This document shows positions 52,944 to 61,202 of a stretch of DNA of 64,000 nucleotides, one piece after another; the stretch's first letter is position 1; every line of letters begins with the position of its first letter. Origin of the DNA: Acidobacteria bacterium AB60 (GTDB taxonomy: Bacteria; Acidobacteriota; Terriglobia; Terriglobales; Acidobacteriaceae); assembly GCA_008682415.1 (NCBI GenBank), contig VANK01000001.1, positions 620,001 through 684,000 of the forward strand. The letters run 5' to 3'. A program made the position numbers and the translations under genes. The notes under the pieces were generated by a model, which saw nothing but the letters and a program-made list of their open reading frames with translations, had not been told where the DNA came from and did not search any database.

Positions 52944-53297
52944 TTATTCACATTTCCACTTGCGCAGGCCACATTTTCGGCATTTCCGCGCAAAGGAGTT
53001 GTGCCCCACTCCGAATGGTCCCCATGCATAGAATCGGTGTGCGCAGCGGGGGCAGCGAAACATGCTCACAGAGAATGACACCGACATTGAAACGACAATG
53101 TAGGCACCAAAGGCGATGAAGACCGGCGTTGAGGACGGTAGTCGCAGCGCATGAGCAGTCCAGTTCAGGGTCATGCCGAATGGAATCCAACCGGCAAAGA
53201 GTCCCCAGGTCCAGCGGCACCTCCAGCGATGCCGTCGCCAAGATTCCAGGCACGCCCGCTGGGAAGAATCGGCGTCAACGCTCATACGTGAAAGCAT
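52944..53297 (-). CDS. Small membrane protein with C-terminal zinc ribbon
   Basis: 117 residues (ATG 53297; ATG 53285 is an alternative). Two hydrophobic helices near 30-55 and 58-80 are followed by FRCPRCAHRF and CRKCGLRKWKCE, four Cys in two C-x2-C pairs that form a zinc-ribbon-like module in the cytoplasm or periplasm. Sits between copies R4 and R5. No family recognised. Confidence 0.65.
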   Translation of the reverse strand: MLSRMSVDADSSQRACLESWRRHRWRCRWTWGLFAGWIPFGMTLNWTAHALRLPSSTPVFIAFGAYIVVSMSVSFSVSMFRCPRCAHRFYAWGPFGVGHNSFARKCRKCGLRKWKCE

Positions 53298-53333
53298 TTT
53301 AGTTGCTGGCTACTACCTGATTACGGGAGAGAG

Positions 53334-53556
53334 GTCGGTAAACCGAAAGTTACAGGCGCTCGATGGCCGAGGTCGGAGCCGGGGGCCCACGCTCAGGGTG
53401 TGCCGTTCCGCGCGGCGCTTGTGGATCCCTCCGGGCCGGGGTTTGTGGGCCGCGCGGGGGAGTTGGCGCCGGCTTGCGTCCGTGGCGTGAAGGCCACGAC
53501 TCCCTCCGGCTGGCGGGACGGAGTTATGAGTTAGTAAATTCCGCGTAGCGGTTGAC
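53334..53556 (+). repeat. Cassette element copy R5 (full)
   Basis: 223 bases. Left edge GTCGGTAAACCGAAAGTTA; right edge AAATTCCGCGTAGCGGTTGAC. Hairpin GTGGC-gtgaa-GGCCAC is slightly changed. Followed 41 bases later by a gene. Confidence 0.85.
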
Positions 53557-53597
53557 CGCTCGGAAGCCGGCTACCATCGAGTATTCTCCAGAGTGCG

Positions 53598-53921
53598 ATG
53601 GCCAAGAACGATACATCTGCAGGTCGGACGCCGGCACGGCAATCTATGGACCCACTTCAGTCTGTGGTTAGAGATTCCCCAAGGCTTACGCGAGCATTCC
53701 TGCTGCACGGGGAAAAACTGAAGCCTGTTCAGCGTATCGGCGTCCTATTGATTTCCTCATTTATTCTTGCGGGCGGCGTCATGTGGGCGTCCGATGTTGT
53801 CGAAGAGATTCGCACGGGAATCTGGCCAGTCCCGTTCCTAGTGTTGGGGACAATTCTTTGTCTCGCGCTGGGGATAGCAGGAATGATCAACGCTTTTCGA
53901 TTCAAGCCCAAGCGAGTATGA
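53598..53921 (+). CDS. Small two-helix membrane protein
   Basis: 107 residues. A polar N terminus of about 45 residues, then helices near 48-65 (IGVLLISSFILAGGVMW) and 80-100 (FLVLGTILCLALGIAG). Short basic C terminus. ATG at 53598 has AGAGTGCG upstream, no strong ribosome site. Sits between element copies R5 and R6. Not related by eye to the 52463 protein. Function unknown. Confidence 0.65.
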   Translation: MAKNDTSAGRTPARQSMDPLQSVVRDSPRLTRAFLLHGEKLKPVQRIGVLLISSFILAGGVMWASDVVEEIRTGIWPVPFLVLGTILCLALGIAGMINAFRFKPKRV

Positions 53922-54153
53922 GTAGAGCTTTATGGCTGATCTGCAAGGGTATTTGGCTTGCTTGGCGCTCATTGATCAAAATGTGGAAGACGGCTGCGGC
54001 GGTTTAAACATGAATATGGCCCGAGTCGACGCGTATCCGGAATAGTATCGCTACTCGCAAGTTCGCAAGAGCAACCGCAGATTCTTCGCTACGCTCAGAA
54101 TGACAGCGTTTAGGGGTAGCGAAGTTCGTGCTTGAGGCGATTGTTTGTGGTTT

Positions 54154-54376
54154 GTCGCCAACTCGGAGGTCACAGGCGCTCGAGGAGCGCGGTCGGAGCC
54201 GGAGGGCACACGCTCAGGGTAGGCCGTTTCGCGCGGCGCTCTCTTGTCACTCCCGCCTGGATCTGTGGGCCGCGCGGAGGGAGTTGGCGACGGCTTGAGT
54301 CCGTGGCCTGAAGGCCACGGCTCCCTCCGACGGTCGGGGCGGAGTTATGAGTTATAACTTCCGAGTAGGCGGTGAC
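54154..54376 (+). repeat. Cassette element copy R6 (full)
   Basis: 223 bases. Left edge GTCGCCAACTCGGAGGTCA; right edge TAACTTCCGAGTAGGCGGTGAC, the best example of the terminal inverted repeat. Hairpin GTGGCC-tgaa-GGCCAC is perfect. The preceding 230 bases contain only a dispersed motif, CGCTACGCTCAGAATGACA. Confidence 0.85.
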
Positions 54377-54429
54377 TCAGCCCGGAACTCCCTGTTGTAG
54401 ACTCTGGTCGGGAACAGAAGGAGCCGCAT

Positions 54430-54723
54430 TTGCCCACCTCTGAGTTCGCGAAAGAGTATGAACAGCGTCCAGACAAAGAGCTTTTGGAGTTGTGGTCGCA
54501 GCGTTCAGAGCTTTTGCCAAACGCAGCGTCCGCGCTGCTCACCGCGCTTCAAACTCGCGGGCTGCGGCATGAAGCTGACCTGATAACGGCTGAGCACGCA
54601 GAAAGCGAGGAAGAGCAAGCGAAGAGGCCGCGATATTGGGCTTGGCTCGGCTGGCTGGTGTTCATCCTCTTTCTGTTGCTATTAGCGATTGTCGGACCGC
54701 AGAAGGGGCATTTCGGCTGGTAA
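54430..54723 (+). CDS. Small protein with C-terminal membrane anchor
   Basis: 97 residues from a TTG at 54430, supported by AAGGAG six bases upstream. A charged N-terminal 70 residues (KEYEQRPDKELLELWSQRSEL, LITAEHAESEEEQAK) precede a single helix (WLGWLVFILFLLLLAIVG). So a cytoplasmic helical domain tethered to the membrane from its C terminus. Sits after element R6. No family recognised. Confidence 0.65.
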   Translation: MPTSEFAKEYEQRPDKELLELWSQRSELLPNAASALLTALQTRGLRHEADLITAEHAESEEEQAKRPRYWAWLGWLVFILFLLLLAIVGPQKGHFGW

Positions 54724-54839
54724 GCAATCGAAAGCGTCGAGCGTCGCGGACGTATCGTCGCCCATCCTTCTCTTCTCCGTTTCTTCGCCCCCGGCCCGGT
54801 GCTCGTGGACCGGCCAAGAGTTTGTTGCTTTACGGACGC

Positions 54840-55289
54840 CTACATGAACTCGGGAAGCCTCGACCAATCCGGCTTGCGACGCCTCACTGTGTCGACTAAA
54901 AGCTGGTGAACCTTCTTCCCTTCTGATTCCTTTCGCTCAGCACTCCTGTCCAAGGCCGTGAGTGTCATCCAGCCTTGAATCGTTGGGTCAGCGCCAGCGT
55001 CGATTAGTATCTTGGCCATCTCAAAATTGCAGTTGGCGGCGACTGCACCCAGAGGAGTTTCGCCGATCTTCTCCTCCTCATGTGCATTCACATCAGCGCC
55101 TGCTTCGATCAGACATCGAACCGCGTCAATATGAGCTTCTATAGCCGCATAATGAAGCGGAGTTCGGCTCAGGTCCTCGTCAAATGCATTGATTGGTATT
55201 CCCTCTTTCAAAAGCGCCTTTAACTCTTCGAGGTCACCCGATTCTGCGGCGCGATGCAAGCGTTCTCTTTCGTACCAGTCGTCATCCAT
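54840..55289 (-). CDS. Ankyrin-repeat protein
   Basis: 149 residues from the ATG at 55289. Three ankyrin repeats: LHRAAESGDLEELKALLKEG, TPLHYAAIEAHIDAVRCLIE plus AGADVNA, and a third with ETPLGAVAANCNFEMAKILI. Cytoplasmic, no other domain. Its 5' side faces the element remnant R7 at 55355. Short ankyrin proteins are often immunity or accessory proteins, but no toxin is present, so the role is open. Confidence 0.88.
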   Translation of the reverse strand: MDDDWYERERLHRAAESGDLEELKALLKEGIPINAFDEDLSRTPLHYAAIEAHIDAVRCLIEAGADVNAHEEEKIGETPLGAVAANCNFEMAKILIDAGADPTIQGWMTLTALDRSAERKESEGKKVHQLLVDTVRRRKPDWSRLPEFM

Positions 55290-55354
55290 GCAGATCGCCC
55301 TGTGACCAAGTGTACGTGCGGTACCACGCAGATTTGACAGGTTCCGGTCGGATT

Positions 55355-55375
55355 GTCGGCAACTCGGAAGTAATC
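55355..55375 (+). repeat. Cassette element remnant R7 (left end only)
   Basis: GTCGGCAACTCGGAAGTAA matches the left edge of R3 in 18 of 19 positions. The homology extends about 30 bases upstream (GCAGATTT, GGATTGTCGGC), as in R3. Confidence 0.6.
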
Positions 55376-55434
55376 CCGAAAAACAACTGCGGGTCCTTCG
55401 ACTGCGTTGATCGCATTCTGCGATCAACTCCGCT

Positions 55435-55689
55435 CAGGATGACAGATTTGTGGTGAGCGGGAGACTCGAGCTGGAGACTCGTTCGGGGGACGCGCGGGCG
55501 CATCGGACACACGGCTCGTCAGGATGACAAATTCTTCGTGAGCGGGAGACTCGCGCGGGAGAGTCGCTCGGGGGACGCGTGGGCGTATCGGACCCACGGC
55601 TGCTCAGGATGACAGATTTGTGGTGAGCGGGAGACTCGCGCGGGAGAGTCGCTCGGGGGACGCGCGGGCGTATCGGACACGCGGCTCGT
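55435..55689. repeat. Triplicate 85-bp tandem repeat
   Basis: Three units of exactly 85 bases (55435-55519, 55520-55604, 55605-55689). Each starts CAGGATGACA and contains GTGAGCGGGAGACTCG, GGGGGACGCG and CACGGCT or CGGCTCG. 85 is not a multiple of three and the minus-strand frames through it are not genes. The region 55290-55434 upstream has only R7 and a dispersed CCTTCGACTGCG...CTCAGGATGACA motif. Confidence 0.9.
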
Positions 55690-55797
55690 ACATGCAAGTT
55701 TGACCGGATTCAGACTTCCACAACCTGTATGCGCAATCGTCAATCTTGGGTGGCTTCTGCCACCTCCGCCCGTAGATCGAGCACATTGAGGAGGGAG

Positions 55798-55950
55798 TCA
55801 GGAGGCGCGGGTGGCGGGGGCGAGATGGGAGGGGTTCGCCGCGACGGGGGCGTAGGCGGCGCATTTGCAGCCGGGCCAGTGGCAATGGTGCGCGCTGTGC
55901 ACCCCGAGGGAGTGGCCGCAGGCACATTGCGTTGGGGGCGAGGACTGCAT
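55798..55950 (-). CDS. Small Cys/His-rich protein (zinc-binding-like)
   Basis: 50 residues from an ATG at 55950. The pattern QCACGHSLGVHSAHHCHWPGCKCAAY has four or five Cys and several His spaced like known small C-x-C-G-H zinc modules. No clear ribosome site upstream, and it ends in low-complexity sequence, so coding status is moderate. The open frame above it crosses a repeat and is not used. Confidence 0.45.
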   Translation of the reverse strand: MQSSPPTQCACGHSLGVHSAHHCHWPGCKCAAYAPVAANPSHLAPATRAS

Positions 55951-56004
55951 GGAGTCTACTGTCGCGCAGAGGCGGCGATTTGCCCTGTGACCGGAGTCAC
56001 GGGG

Positions 56005-56121
56005 CGAGAGACGAGGGCCAAGTACCGAGAGACGAGGGCCAAGTACCGAAAGAGGAGGGCCAAGTACCGAAAGACGAGGGCCAAGTACCAAGAGCCAAGG
56101 GCCAAGGGGCGAGGGGCGAGG
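56005..56121. repeat. 21-bp tandem repeat array
   Basis: Four units of CGAGAGACGAGGGCCAAGTAC type (56005-56088; units 3 and 4 begin CGAAAG), then degenerate purine-rich copies to about 56121. AGGGCCAAGTAC is the complement of the GTACTTGGCCCT motif seen at 43435-43475. No gene in 55951-56445 besides repeat-derived frames. Confidence 0.85.
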
Positions 56122-56445
56122 GGCAAGCTTGCTGTTTGTGACGGGTGGCGGCGGGGCGTGACCGGCTGCATTGACCCCAGCCGACGGGCAGGAGGAGGCT
56201 GAGGGAAGGGTGATACCACACGTATCATTCCTCCAACTCAAGGGGCGCGGCGCACCTCGGCGCTGCGCCTATTTTTTTTGGAGCAGGGATTTGGGAACAG
56301 GGAGCAGGCGACAGTGGTCAGCGATCAGGGCAAGGCCGCAGTGGGCAGTGGGCTGCGCACGGTCCGCGAAGTTCTGGGGGAGCGGGTGAGGATGCGTGGG
56401 GTTCTGGCACCGCGAGGGGCTCTCCGCGGCGCCGTGTGAGTGGAG

Positions 56446-56700
56446 TTAGCGGGTGACGCGCGCGGGGGCGGACTCCTGCGCGGAGGACTCGTTTGCCAGG
56501 GGCTCGATGGCGAAGAAGGGCACCTTCTCTTCGATCTCGTGCTGGCCGGAGGTGGACATCAGGTCGGCGGTCATGCGGCGGGTGTCAAAGTGCAGCACGA
56601 TATAGGTGCCGGGCTGGCCTTCGATACGCACGCGCTGGCCGATCTTGGGAGCGTCAGGAAGTTTCTTGGGAGGAAACAAAAAGTAAAAAGAACGAGACAC
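56446..56700 (-). CDS. Small hypothetical protein
   Basis: 84 residues from a GTG at 56700, supported by an AGGA site; the longer open frame is not protein-like. The body SFYFLFPPKKLPDAPKIGQRV and GTYIVLHFDTRRMTADLM shows alternating hydrophobic strands, compatible with a small beta-barrel (SH3- or OB-like) domain. I believe this is a conserved acidobacterial family, but no function is known to me. Confidence 0.6.
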   Translation of the reverse strand: MSRSFYFLFPPKKLPDAPKIGQRVRIEGQPGTYIVLHFDTRRMTADLMSTSGQHEIEEKVPFFAIEPLANESSAQESAPARVTR

Positions 56701-57021
56701 GACCCATCCTGGGGGGGAGAATTCGCGACGCACGTACTCGGGACTCACTTTTGCCGCTTGCTGGAGAAGGATGCAGGGGAGAGGAATGGGTTTGTTTCTC
56801 GGTTCAAAACGCGGCGGCGTCCAAAAATATCGCAAGCTGGGACTACGAAGCGGCCCCCGTTCTTCAGCCGGGTTCTGCGCCGCGCGGGTATGAGTGGGCG
56901 CCGGTTCCTTCCCCCGTGTGCCGGTTCCCCGTCCGGGACGGAGGCGCCCGTCTGTCTGAGATTTGTGCGGTCCACAGCAGGGCAAGATATTTTACTGCGT
57001 TTGCGGTAGGTTGACAGCAGT

Positions 57022-57903
57022 TCAGGCGGCCTTGTTCAGGGGGGAGCTGGCAGCCGGCTCAAGCTTGCCGCGGTTGTGAAGCCCGTGGACGTGGGTGAAC
57101 TCGGCGCCGTAGTAGAAGATCTGCGCGGAGTAGTAGACCCAGATGACGAGCACAACGAGAGACCCGGCGGCCCCGTAGCTGGAGGCGGTGGAGGACATGC
57201 CGAGGTAGACGCCGAGCAGGGCCTTGCCAATCACGAAGAGGATGGCGGTAAGGGAGGCGCCGACGCGGACGTCGCGCCACTCGACGGTGCAGGCGGGGAC
57301 GTACTTGAGGATGGCGGCGAAGAGCAGGGCGATGCCGACCAGCGAGACGAGGTTGTTGAAGATTTCGAGGAGGATGGGAGGGATGGGGAGGAGGTGGCTG
57401 AAGAACTGGGAGATGGCGGTGAGGGCGGCGCTGACGACGAGGGAGACGAGGAGGACGAAGCCGACGGCGAGGACGAGCCCGAAGGAGAAGACGCGTTCCT
57501 TGAGCATGCCGCGGATGCCGGAGGCGGATTTGGGATCGACGTTCCAGATGAGGTTGAGGTCGGCGCGGAGTTCCTGAAAGACCCCGGAGGCGCCGACGAT
57601 GAGGGTGATGAAGCCGGCGAGGGTGGAGAAGATGCCGCTCTTGTAGTGGCGTCCGCTTTCGAGGATGGACTGGATGGAGACGCGCCCCTGCCATCCGACG
57701 AGCTGCTGGACCTGGTCGAGGAGGTGGGCCTTGGCGTCGCTCTGGCTGTAGAGGAGGGAGATGATGGAGACCGTGAGGATGACGAGGGGGGAGATGGAGA
57801 GGATGGTGTAGAACGCGAGGGCGGCGCCGAGGCGGCTGGCGTTGTGCTGGTTCCAATCCTCGAAGCTGCGGCGGAAGAGGAAGGCGAGGCGTTTGAGGTC
57901 CAC
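57022..57903 (-). CDS. YihY/BrkB-family membrane protein
   Basis: 293 residues from a GTG at 57903 with GGAG eight bases upstream. Five or six transmembrane helices and the family signature (RLGAALAFYTILSISPLVIL near residue 25; IVGASGVFQELRADLNLIWNV near 105; GAAGSLVVLVIWVYYSAQIFYYGAEF near 250). Once misnamed as RNase BN, this family is now considered an envelope protein of unclear function. Divergent from the AAA+ gene; the C-rich coding strand matches the skew right of 50 kb. Confidence 0.92.
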   Translation of the reverse strand: MDLKRLAFLFRRSFEDWNQHNASRLGAALAFYTILSISPLVILTVSIISLLYSQSDAKAHLLDQVQQLVGWQGRVSIQSILESGRHYKSGIFSTLAGFITLIVGASGVFQELRADLNLIWNVDPKSASGIRGMLKERVFSFGLVLAVGFVLLVSLVVSAALTAISQFFSHLLPIPPILLEIFNNLVSLVGIALLFAAILKYVPACTVEWRDVRVGASLTAILFVIGKALLGVYLGMSSTASSYGAAGSLVVLVIWVYYSAQIFYYGAEFTHVHGLHNRGKLEPAASSPLNKAA

Positions 57904-58150
57904 TGCGGGTCTCCGAAGGGGCTGGCATGCCCTGGGATTTGGATGCCGGGGTGGCGGGCGGACTGTTGCCTGGAGTGCCGGGGGGGGGGTGGGGTTCATG
58001 TTTCCGGGGTGTGCGCCGATGAAGCAGGTGTTGGCCGGAGTGGTGAAAAACGGGCCACAGGGAGGCGCATCGCGACGGGCCGGACGTGGGGATGTCGCGA
58101 TCGACGGTGGGTCCTGTGGGGCGGCCGGGGCAGGAGGCGCGCGGAGAGTG

Positions 58151-59077
58151 ATGGAGAACGCTGTGCAGTATGAATCGCCGGTTTGCCTGGCGAGGCCCGC
58201 GCTGGTGGAGATGGAGCGGGGCGGGTTTCCGGTAGCGGGAGTGAGCGCGGCTTGGCGCAAGCTTTTGCTGCAGGCGGAGATGGCGGGACCGCATGTGCAG
58301 GTGGCGGCGATCGAGGGGGAGCCGGGGTCGGGCAAGCAGACGCTGGCGCGGTATCTTCTGGGTCATTCCCTGCTGGCGGGGTCGCCGTTCCGGCGGCGGG
58401 ATGCGCGGGAGTGGCTGCTGACGGATCTGGATCCGGGGACGATGGCGGGGTTTACGTATCTGGACCGGGTGGATCTGCTGGCGGGGCCGGGACAGGGGTT
58501 GCTGCTGAGCGTGCTCAAGGGGCTGCAGGACCGTCCGCTGGGGAAGGTGCTGCTGGTGGCGTCGTCGCTGACGCCGCTGCGGCAGATGGCGGGGCAGGGA
58601 TTGCTGATGCCGGACCTGGCGTTCCGGCTGACGGCGGTGCGGCTGGCGATTCCGCCGCTGCGGATGCGGCGTGAGGATATTGGGCCGGTGGCACAGGCGC
58701 TGCTGGAGTCAATCTGCGGGAGATACCAGCATCGACCGGTGACGCTGGGTCCGGGGGCCCTGAGCAAGCTGCTGCAGCACGGGTGGCCGGGGAATGTGCG
58801 GGAGCTGGCGTGCGTGCTGGAGGCGGCGCTGCTGGAGACCGAGGATGGGGTGATCCGGCCGGGCGACCTGTCGTTTTCAGGGGGCGAGGCGGGCCACGCG
58901 GAACCAGCAGGCGAGGCTCCGCCGCGGGAGCTCAACCTGGATGAGACGATCCGGCGGCATGTGCAGTATGTGCTGGACCTGAACCGCGGGAACAAGCTGC
59001 GGGCGGCGCGGCAGCTGGGGATCAGCCGGTCGACGCTGTACCGGATTTTGGGGAACGAGGCGGTACTGTCGCACTGA
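58151..59077 (+). CDS. AAA+/Fis-type regulator lacking the sigma-54 motif
   Basis: 308 residues from the ATG at 58151 with GGAG close upstream. N-terminal Walker A GEPGSGKQTL (near residue 60) and a GFTYLDRVDLL Walker-B-like segment, then VRELACVLEAALLE (matching the NVRELxNxLxRAxxL region) and a C-terminal Fis HTH, NKLRAARQLGISRSTLYRIL. The GAFTGA loop that contacts sigma-54 is missing, and Walker B has Arg where Glu is normal. So it is probably a relative of NtrC-type proteins that does not activate sigma-54 promoters. Confidence 0.8.
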   Translation: MENAVQYESPVCLARPALVEMERGGFPVAGVSAAWRKLLLQAEMAGPHVQVAAIEGEPGSGKQTLARYLLGHSLLAGSPFRRRDAREWLLTDLDPGTMAGFTYLDRVDLLAGPGQGLLLSVLKGLQDRPLGKVLLVASSLTPLRQMAGQGLLMPDLAFRLTAVRLAIPPLRMRREDIGPVAQALLESICGRYQHRPVTLGPGALSKLLQHGWPGNVRELACVLEAALLETEDGVIRPGDLSFSGGEAGHAEPAGEAPPRELNLDETIRRHVQYVLDLNRGNKLRAARQLGISRSTLYRILGNEAVLSH

Positions 59078-59100
59078 GTCGGGCCGGGGGAGGGCTTAGG

Positions 59101-60516
59101 TCAGGCTTGCGGGTCGGGTTGCGGGTCGGGGGGAGCGGCGGGGAGAAGGATCTCGACTTCGAGGCCGTGGGGGGAGCGGTTGCGGGCGCAGATGGAGCCG
59201 CCGTGGAGGTGGATCACGCGCTCGGCGATAGCGAGGCCGAGGCCGACGCCGCCCGACTGGCGGTCGCGCGCGTTCTGGACGCGGTGGAAGGGCTGGAAGA
59301 TTTTGGCGAGCTCGGCTTCGGGGACGCCGGGGCCGTCGTCGCGCACGGTGAGACGGAGGAAGGGGCTTCCCTGGCGGTCTTCCGATTCCAGATCGATCTC
59401 GATGGGAGTCTCGCCGGTGCCGTAGCGAACGGCGTTGCGGATGACATTTTCGAGGGCGCTGTAGAGGAGTGGCTCATTGGCTCGGACGAGGCAGGTGTCA
59501 GGGGAGGACTCGGGCACGTGCAGGCGCAGGGATCCATGGCGGCTGCGGGCCTCGAACTCGGCGTTGCGGACGATGGCGGGAAGGAGTTCGGCCACGTTGA
59601 CGGAGGCCATGGGGAGGGGGGCGGCGGAGTTGCCGAGGCGGGCGAGGGTGAGGAGGCGTTCGATGAGGTTGTTGAGCTGGGCGAGGTCGTTCTCCATTTG
59701 ATCGAAGGCGGGGTCGCTGCCTTTGCGTTCGCGGCCGAGGTCGAGGGCGACGGTGAGGCGGGCGAGGGGGGAGCGGAGTTCGTGGGAGACGTCGGTGATG
59801 AGCTGGCGGAGCTGGTTGACGAGCTGTTCGAGGCGGGCGGCCATGGTGTTGAAGTCGCGGGCGAGGTCGCCGAGTTCGTCGTTGCGGGATTCGATGCGGG
59901 GGGCGGCGCGGGTGGAGAGGTCGCCGGCAGCGAGGCGCTGGGAGGCCTGGCGGATGCGAAGGATGGGGGTAGCGATCGAGAGGGTGAGCAGGTAGCAGAT
60001 GAAGCCCGAGACGAGCAGGGCGACGCCCCACTGGCTGAGGATGTGGAGGGGGTCGATGCCGAAGGCGGCGCGGGGGCCGGCGGGGAGGTCGGTGACGTAG
60101 ATGTAGTCGCGGCCGGAGGAGCCGTGAAGACGCTGGGCGATGCGGGCCATGCCATAGCGCATGGCGAAGACGGAGGGCTGTCCGGCGAGGACGCTGCTGA
60201 CCATGGAGCTGAAGGTTTCACAGCGGGCGCCGGCGAGGGGGTGTCCGGCGCTGTCAAAGAGGCAGGCGCGCAGGTGGGTTTCGCGTTCGAGGCGTTCGAC
60301 GTAGGCGGAGGCAGCGGCGGGGCCTTCGTGGTCGGCGGCAGCGACGGCGATGGTGCCGGAGAAGGCGGCGGTGCGGCTGAGGGTGGAGCGCCACTGGGAG
60401 GGGACGCTGTGGGGTCCGAGGATGAAGGTGAAGAGGAGGGCGACGCCGGTGACGATGACGGTGGCCCAGAACCAGAGGAAGATCTTGAAGAAGAGGCTGC
60501 CGACGCCGAGTTTCAT
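59101..60516 (-). CDS. Sensor histidine kinase (CpxA-like)
   Basis: 471 residues. Helix 1 at 10-32, a periplasmic sensor of about 130 residues, helix 2 near 163-182, HAMP (about 180-235), then the H box TDVSHELRSPLARL with His245, N box NAVRYGTGE, and G boxes DDGPGVPEAE and GGVGLGLAIAERV. The gene starts inside the stop of the regulator gene (ATGA), so the pair is translated together. The domain order and neighbouring Spy-like gene resemble the envelope-stress Cpx system. Confidence 0.93.
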   Translation of the reverse strand: MKLGVGSLFFKIFLWFWATVIVTGVALLFTFILGPHSVPSQWRSTLSRTAAFSGTIAVAAADHEGPAAASAYVERLERETHLRACLFDSAGHPLAGARCETFSSMVSSVLAGQPSVFAMRYGMARIAQRLHGSSGRDYIYVTDLPAGPRAAFGIDPLHILSQWGVALLVSGFICYLLTLSIATPILRIRQASQRLAAGDLSTRAAPRIESRNDELGDLARDFNTMAARLEQLVNQLRQLITDVSHELRSPLARLTVALDLGRERKGSDPAFDQMENDLAQLNNLIERLLTLARLGNSAAPLPMASVNVAELLPAIVRNAEFEARSRHGSLRLHVPESSPDTCLVRANEPLLYSALENVIRNAVRYGTGETPIEIDLESEDRQGSPFLRLTVRDDGPGVPEAELAKIFQPFHRVQNARDRQSGGVGLGLAIAERVIHLHGGSICARNRSPHGLEVEILLPAAPPDPQPDPQA

Positions 60517-61202
60517 GGCAGCTCCGTGCGCGCCACGAAGAGGTAGCCGGAGCCGCGGACGGCCTTGATGCGTTCGCCGTGGGACGCGGGACCGAGTTTT
60601 TTGCGCAGGTTGGAGACGTGGACGTCGATGACGCGGTCGAAGGGGCCGAGCTTGCGGCCGAGGACGGCGTCGGTGAGGTGTTCGCGGGTGAGGACCTGTC
60701 CGGCGTTTTGGAGGAAGACTTCGAGGAGGCTGAACTCGACGCTGGTGAGGTTGAGGGGTTGATCGAGGAGACGGACTTCGCGAGCAGCGCGGTCGAGGCG
60801 GATGTCGCCGCTGTGGAGATGAGCGGGGAGTGCAGCGGGGCGGGCGGCGCGGCGCAGGATGGCGCGGATGCGGGCGATGAGTTCACGGGGGTTGAAGGGT
60901 TTGGGGAGGTAGTCGTCGGCGCCGATCTCGAGGCCGATGATGCGTTCGACGTCGTCGCCGCGAGCGGTGAGGATGAGGACGGGGACGAGGGAGTGCGCGC
61001 GCAGGCGGCGGAGGAGGTCGAGGCCGCCGATGCCGGGCAGCATGAGATCGAGGACGATGAGGGCGTAGTCGGGGGAGAGGGCGCGCTGCAGGCCGGTTTG
61101 TCCGTCGTGCACGGCCTCGAAGGCGAATCCTTCGGTGCTGAGGCGTTCGCGGAGCAAGCGGCAGAGCTCGATGTCGTCGTCGATGATGAGAACGCGATCC
61201 AC
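60513..61202 (-). CDS. OmpR-family response regulator (CpxR-like)
   Basis: 229 residues from a GTG at 61202 (GTG 61217 is the alternative; the ribosome site does not clearly favour either). Receiver domain with acidic pocket DDD at 8-10, phospho-Asp52 (LIVLDLMLPG), Lys in YLPKPF. C-terminal winged helix with LTSVEFSLLEVFLQNAGQVLTREHL and FDRVIDVHVSNLRKKLG. Works with the kinase gene that overlaps its 3' end and probably controls the divergent Spy-like gene. Confidence 0.94.
   Translation of the reverse strand: MDRVLIIDDDIELCRLLRERLSTEGFAFEAVHDGQTGLQRALSPDYALIVLDLMLPGIGGLDLLRRLRAHSLVPVLILTARGDDVERIIGLEIGADDYLPKPFNPRELIARIRAILRRAARPAALPAHLHSGDIRLDRAAREVRLLDQPLNLTSVEFSLLEVFLQNAGQVLTREHLTDAVLGRKLGPFDRVIDVHVSNLRKKLGPASHGERIKAVRGSGYLFVARTELP

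Noticed and set aside
51060..55375. Classical integron interpretation
   Set aside because: No integron integrase gene, no clear RYYYAAC/GTTRRRY attC ends, and the element is 225-240 bp against 57-141 bp for attC. Kept only as an analogy.
55282..55927. Several minus-strand frames over the 85-bp repeat
   Set aside because: The repeat length is not a multiple of three, and each frame is simply the repeat read in turn.
59107..60546. 479-codon plus-strand frame opposite the histidine kinase
   Set aside because: Gly/Asp/Glu/Ala-rich antisense translation. The minus-strand kinase has H, N and G boxes.
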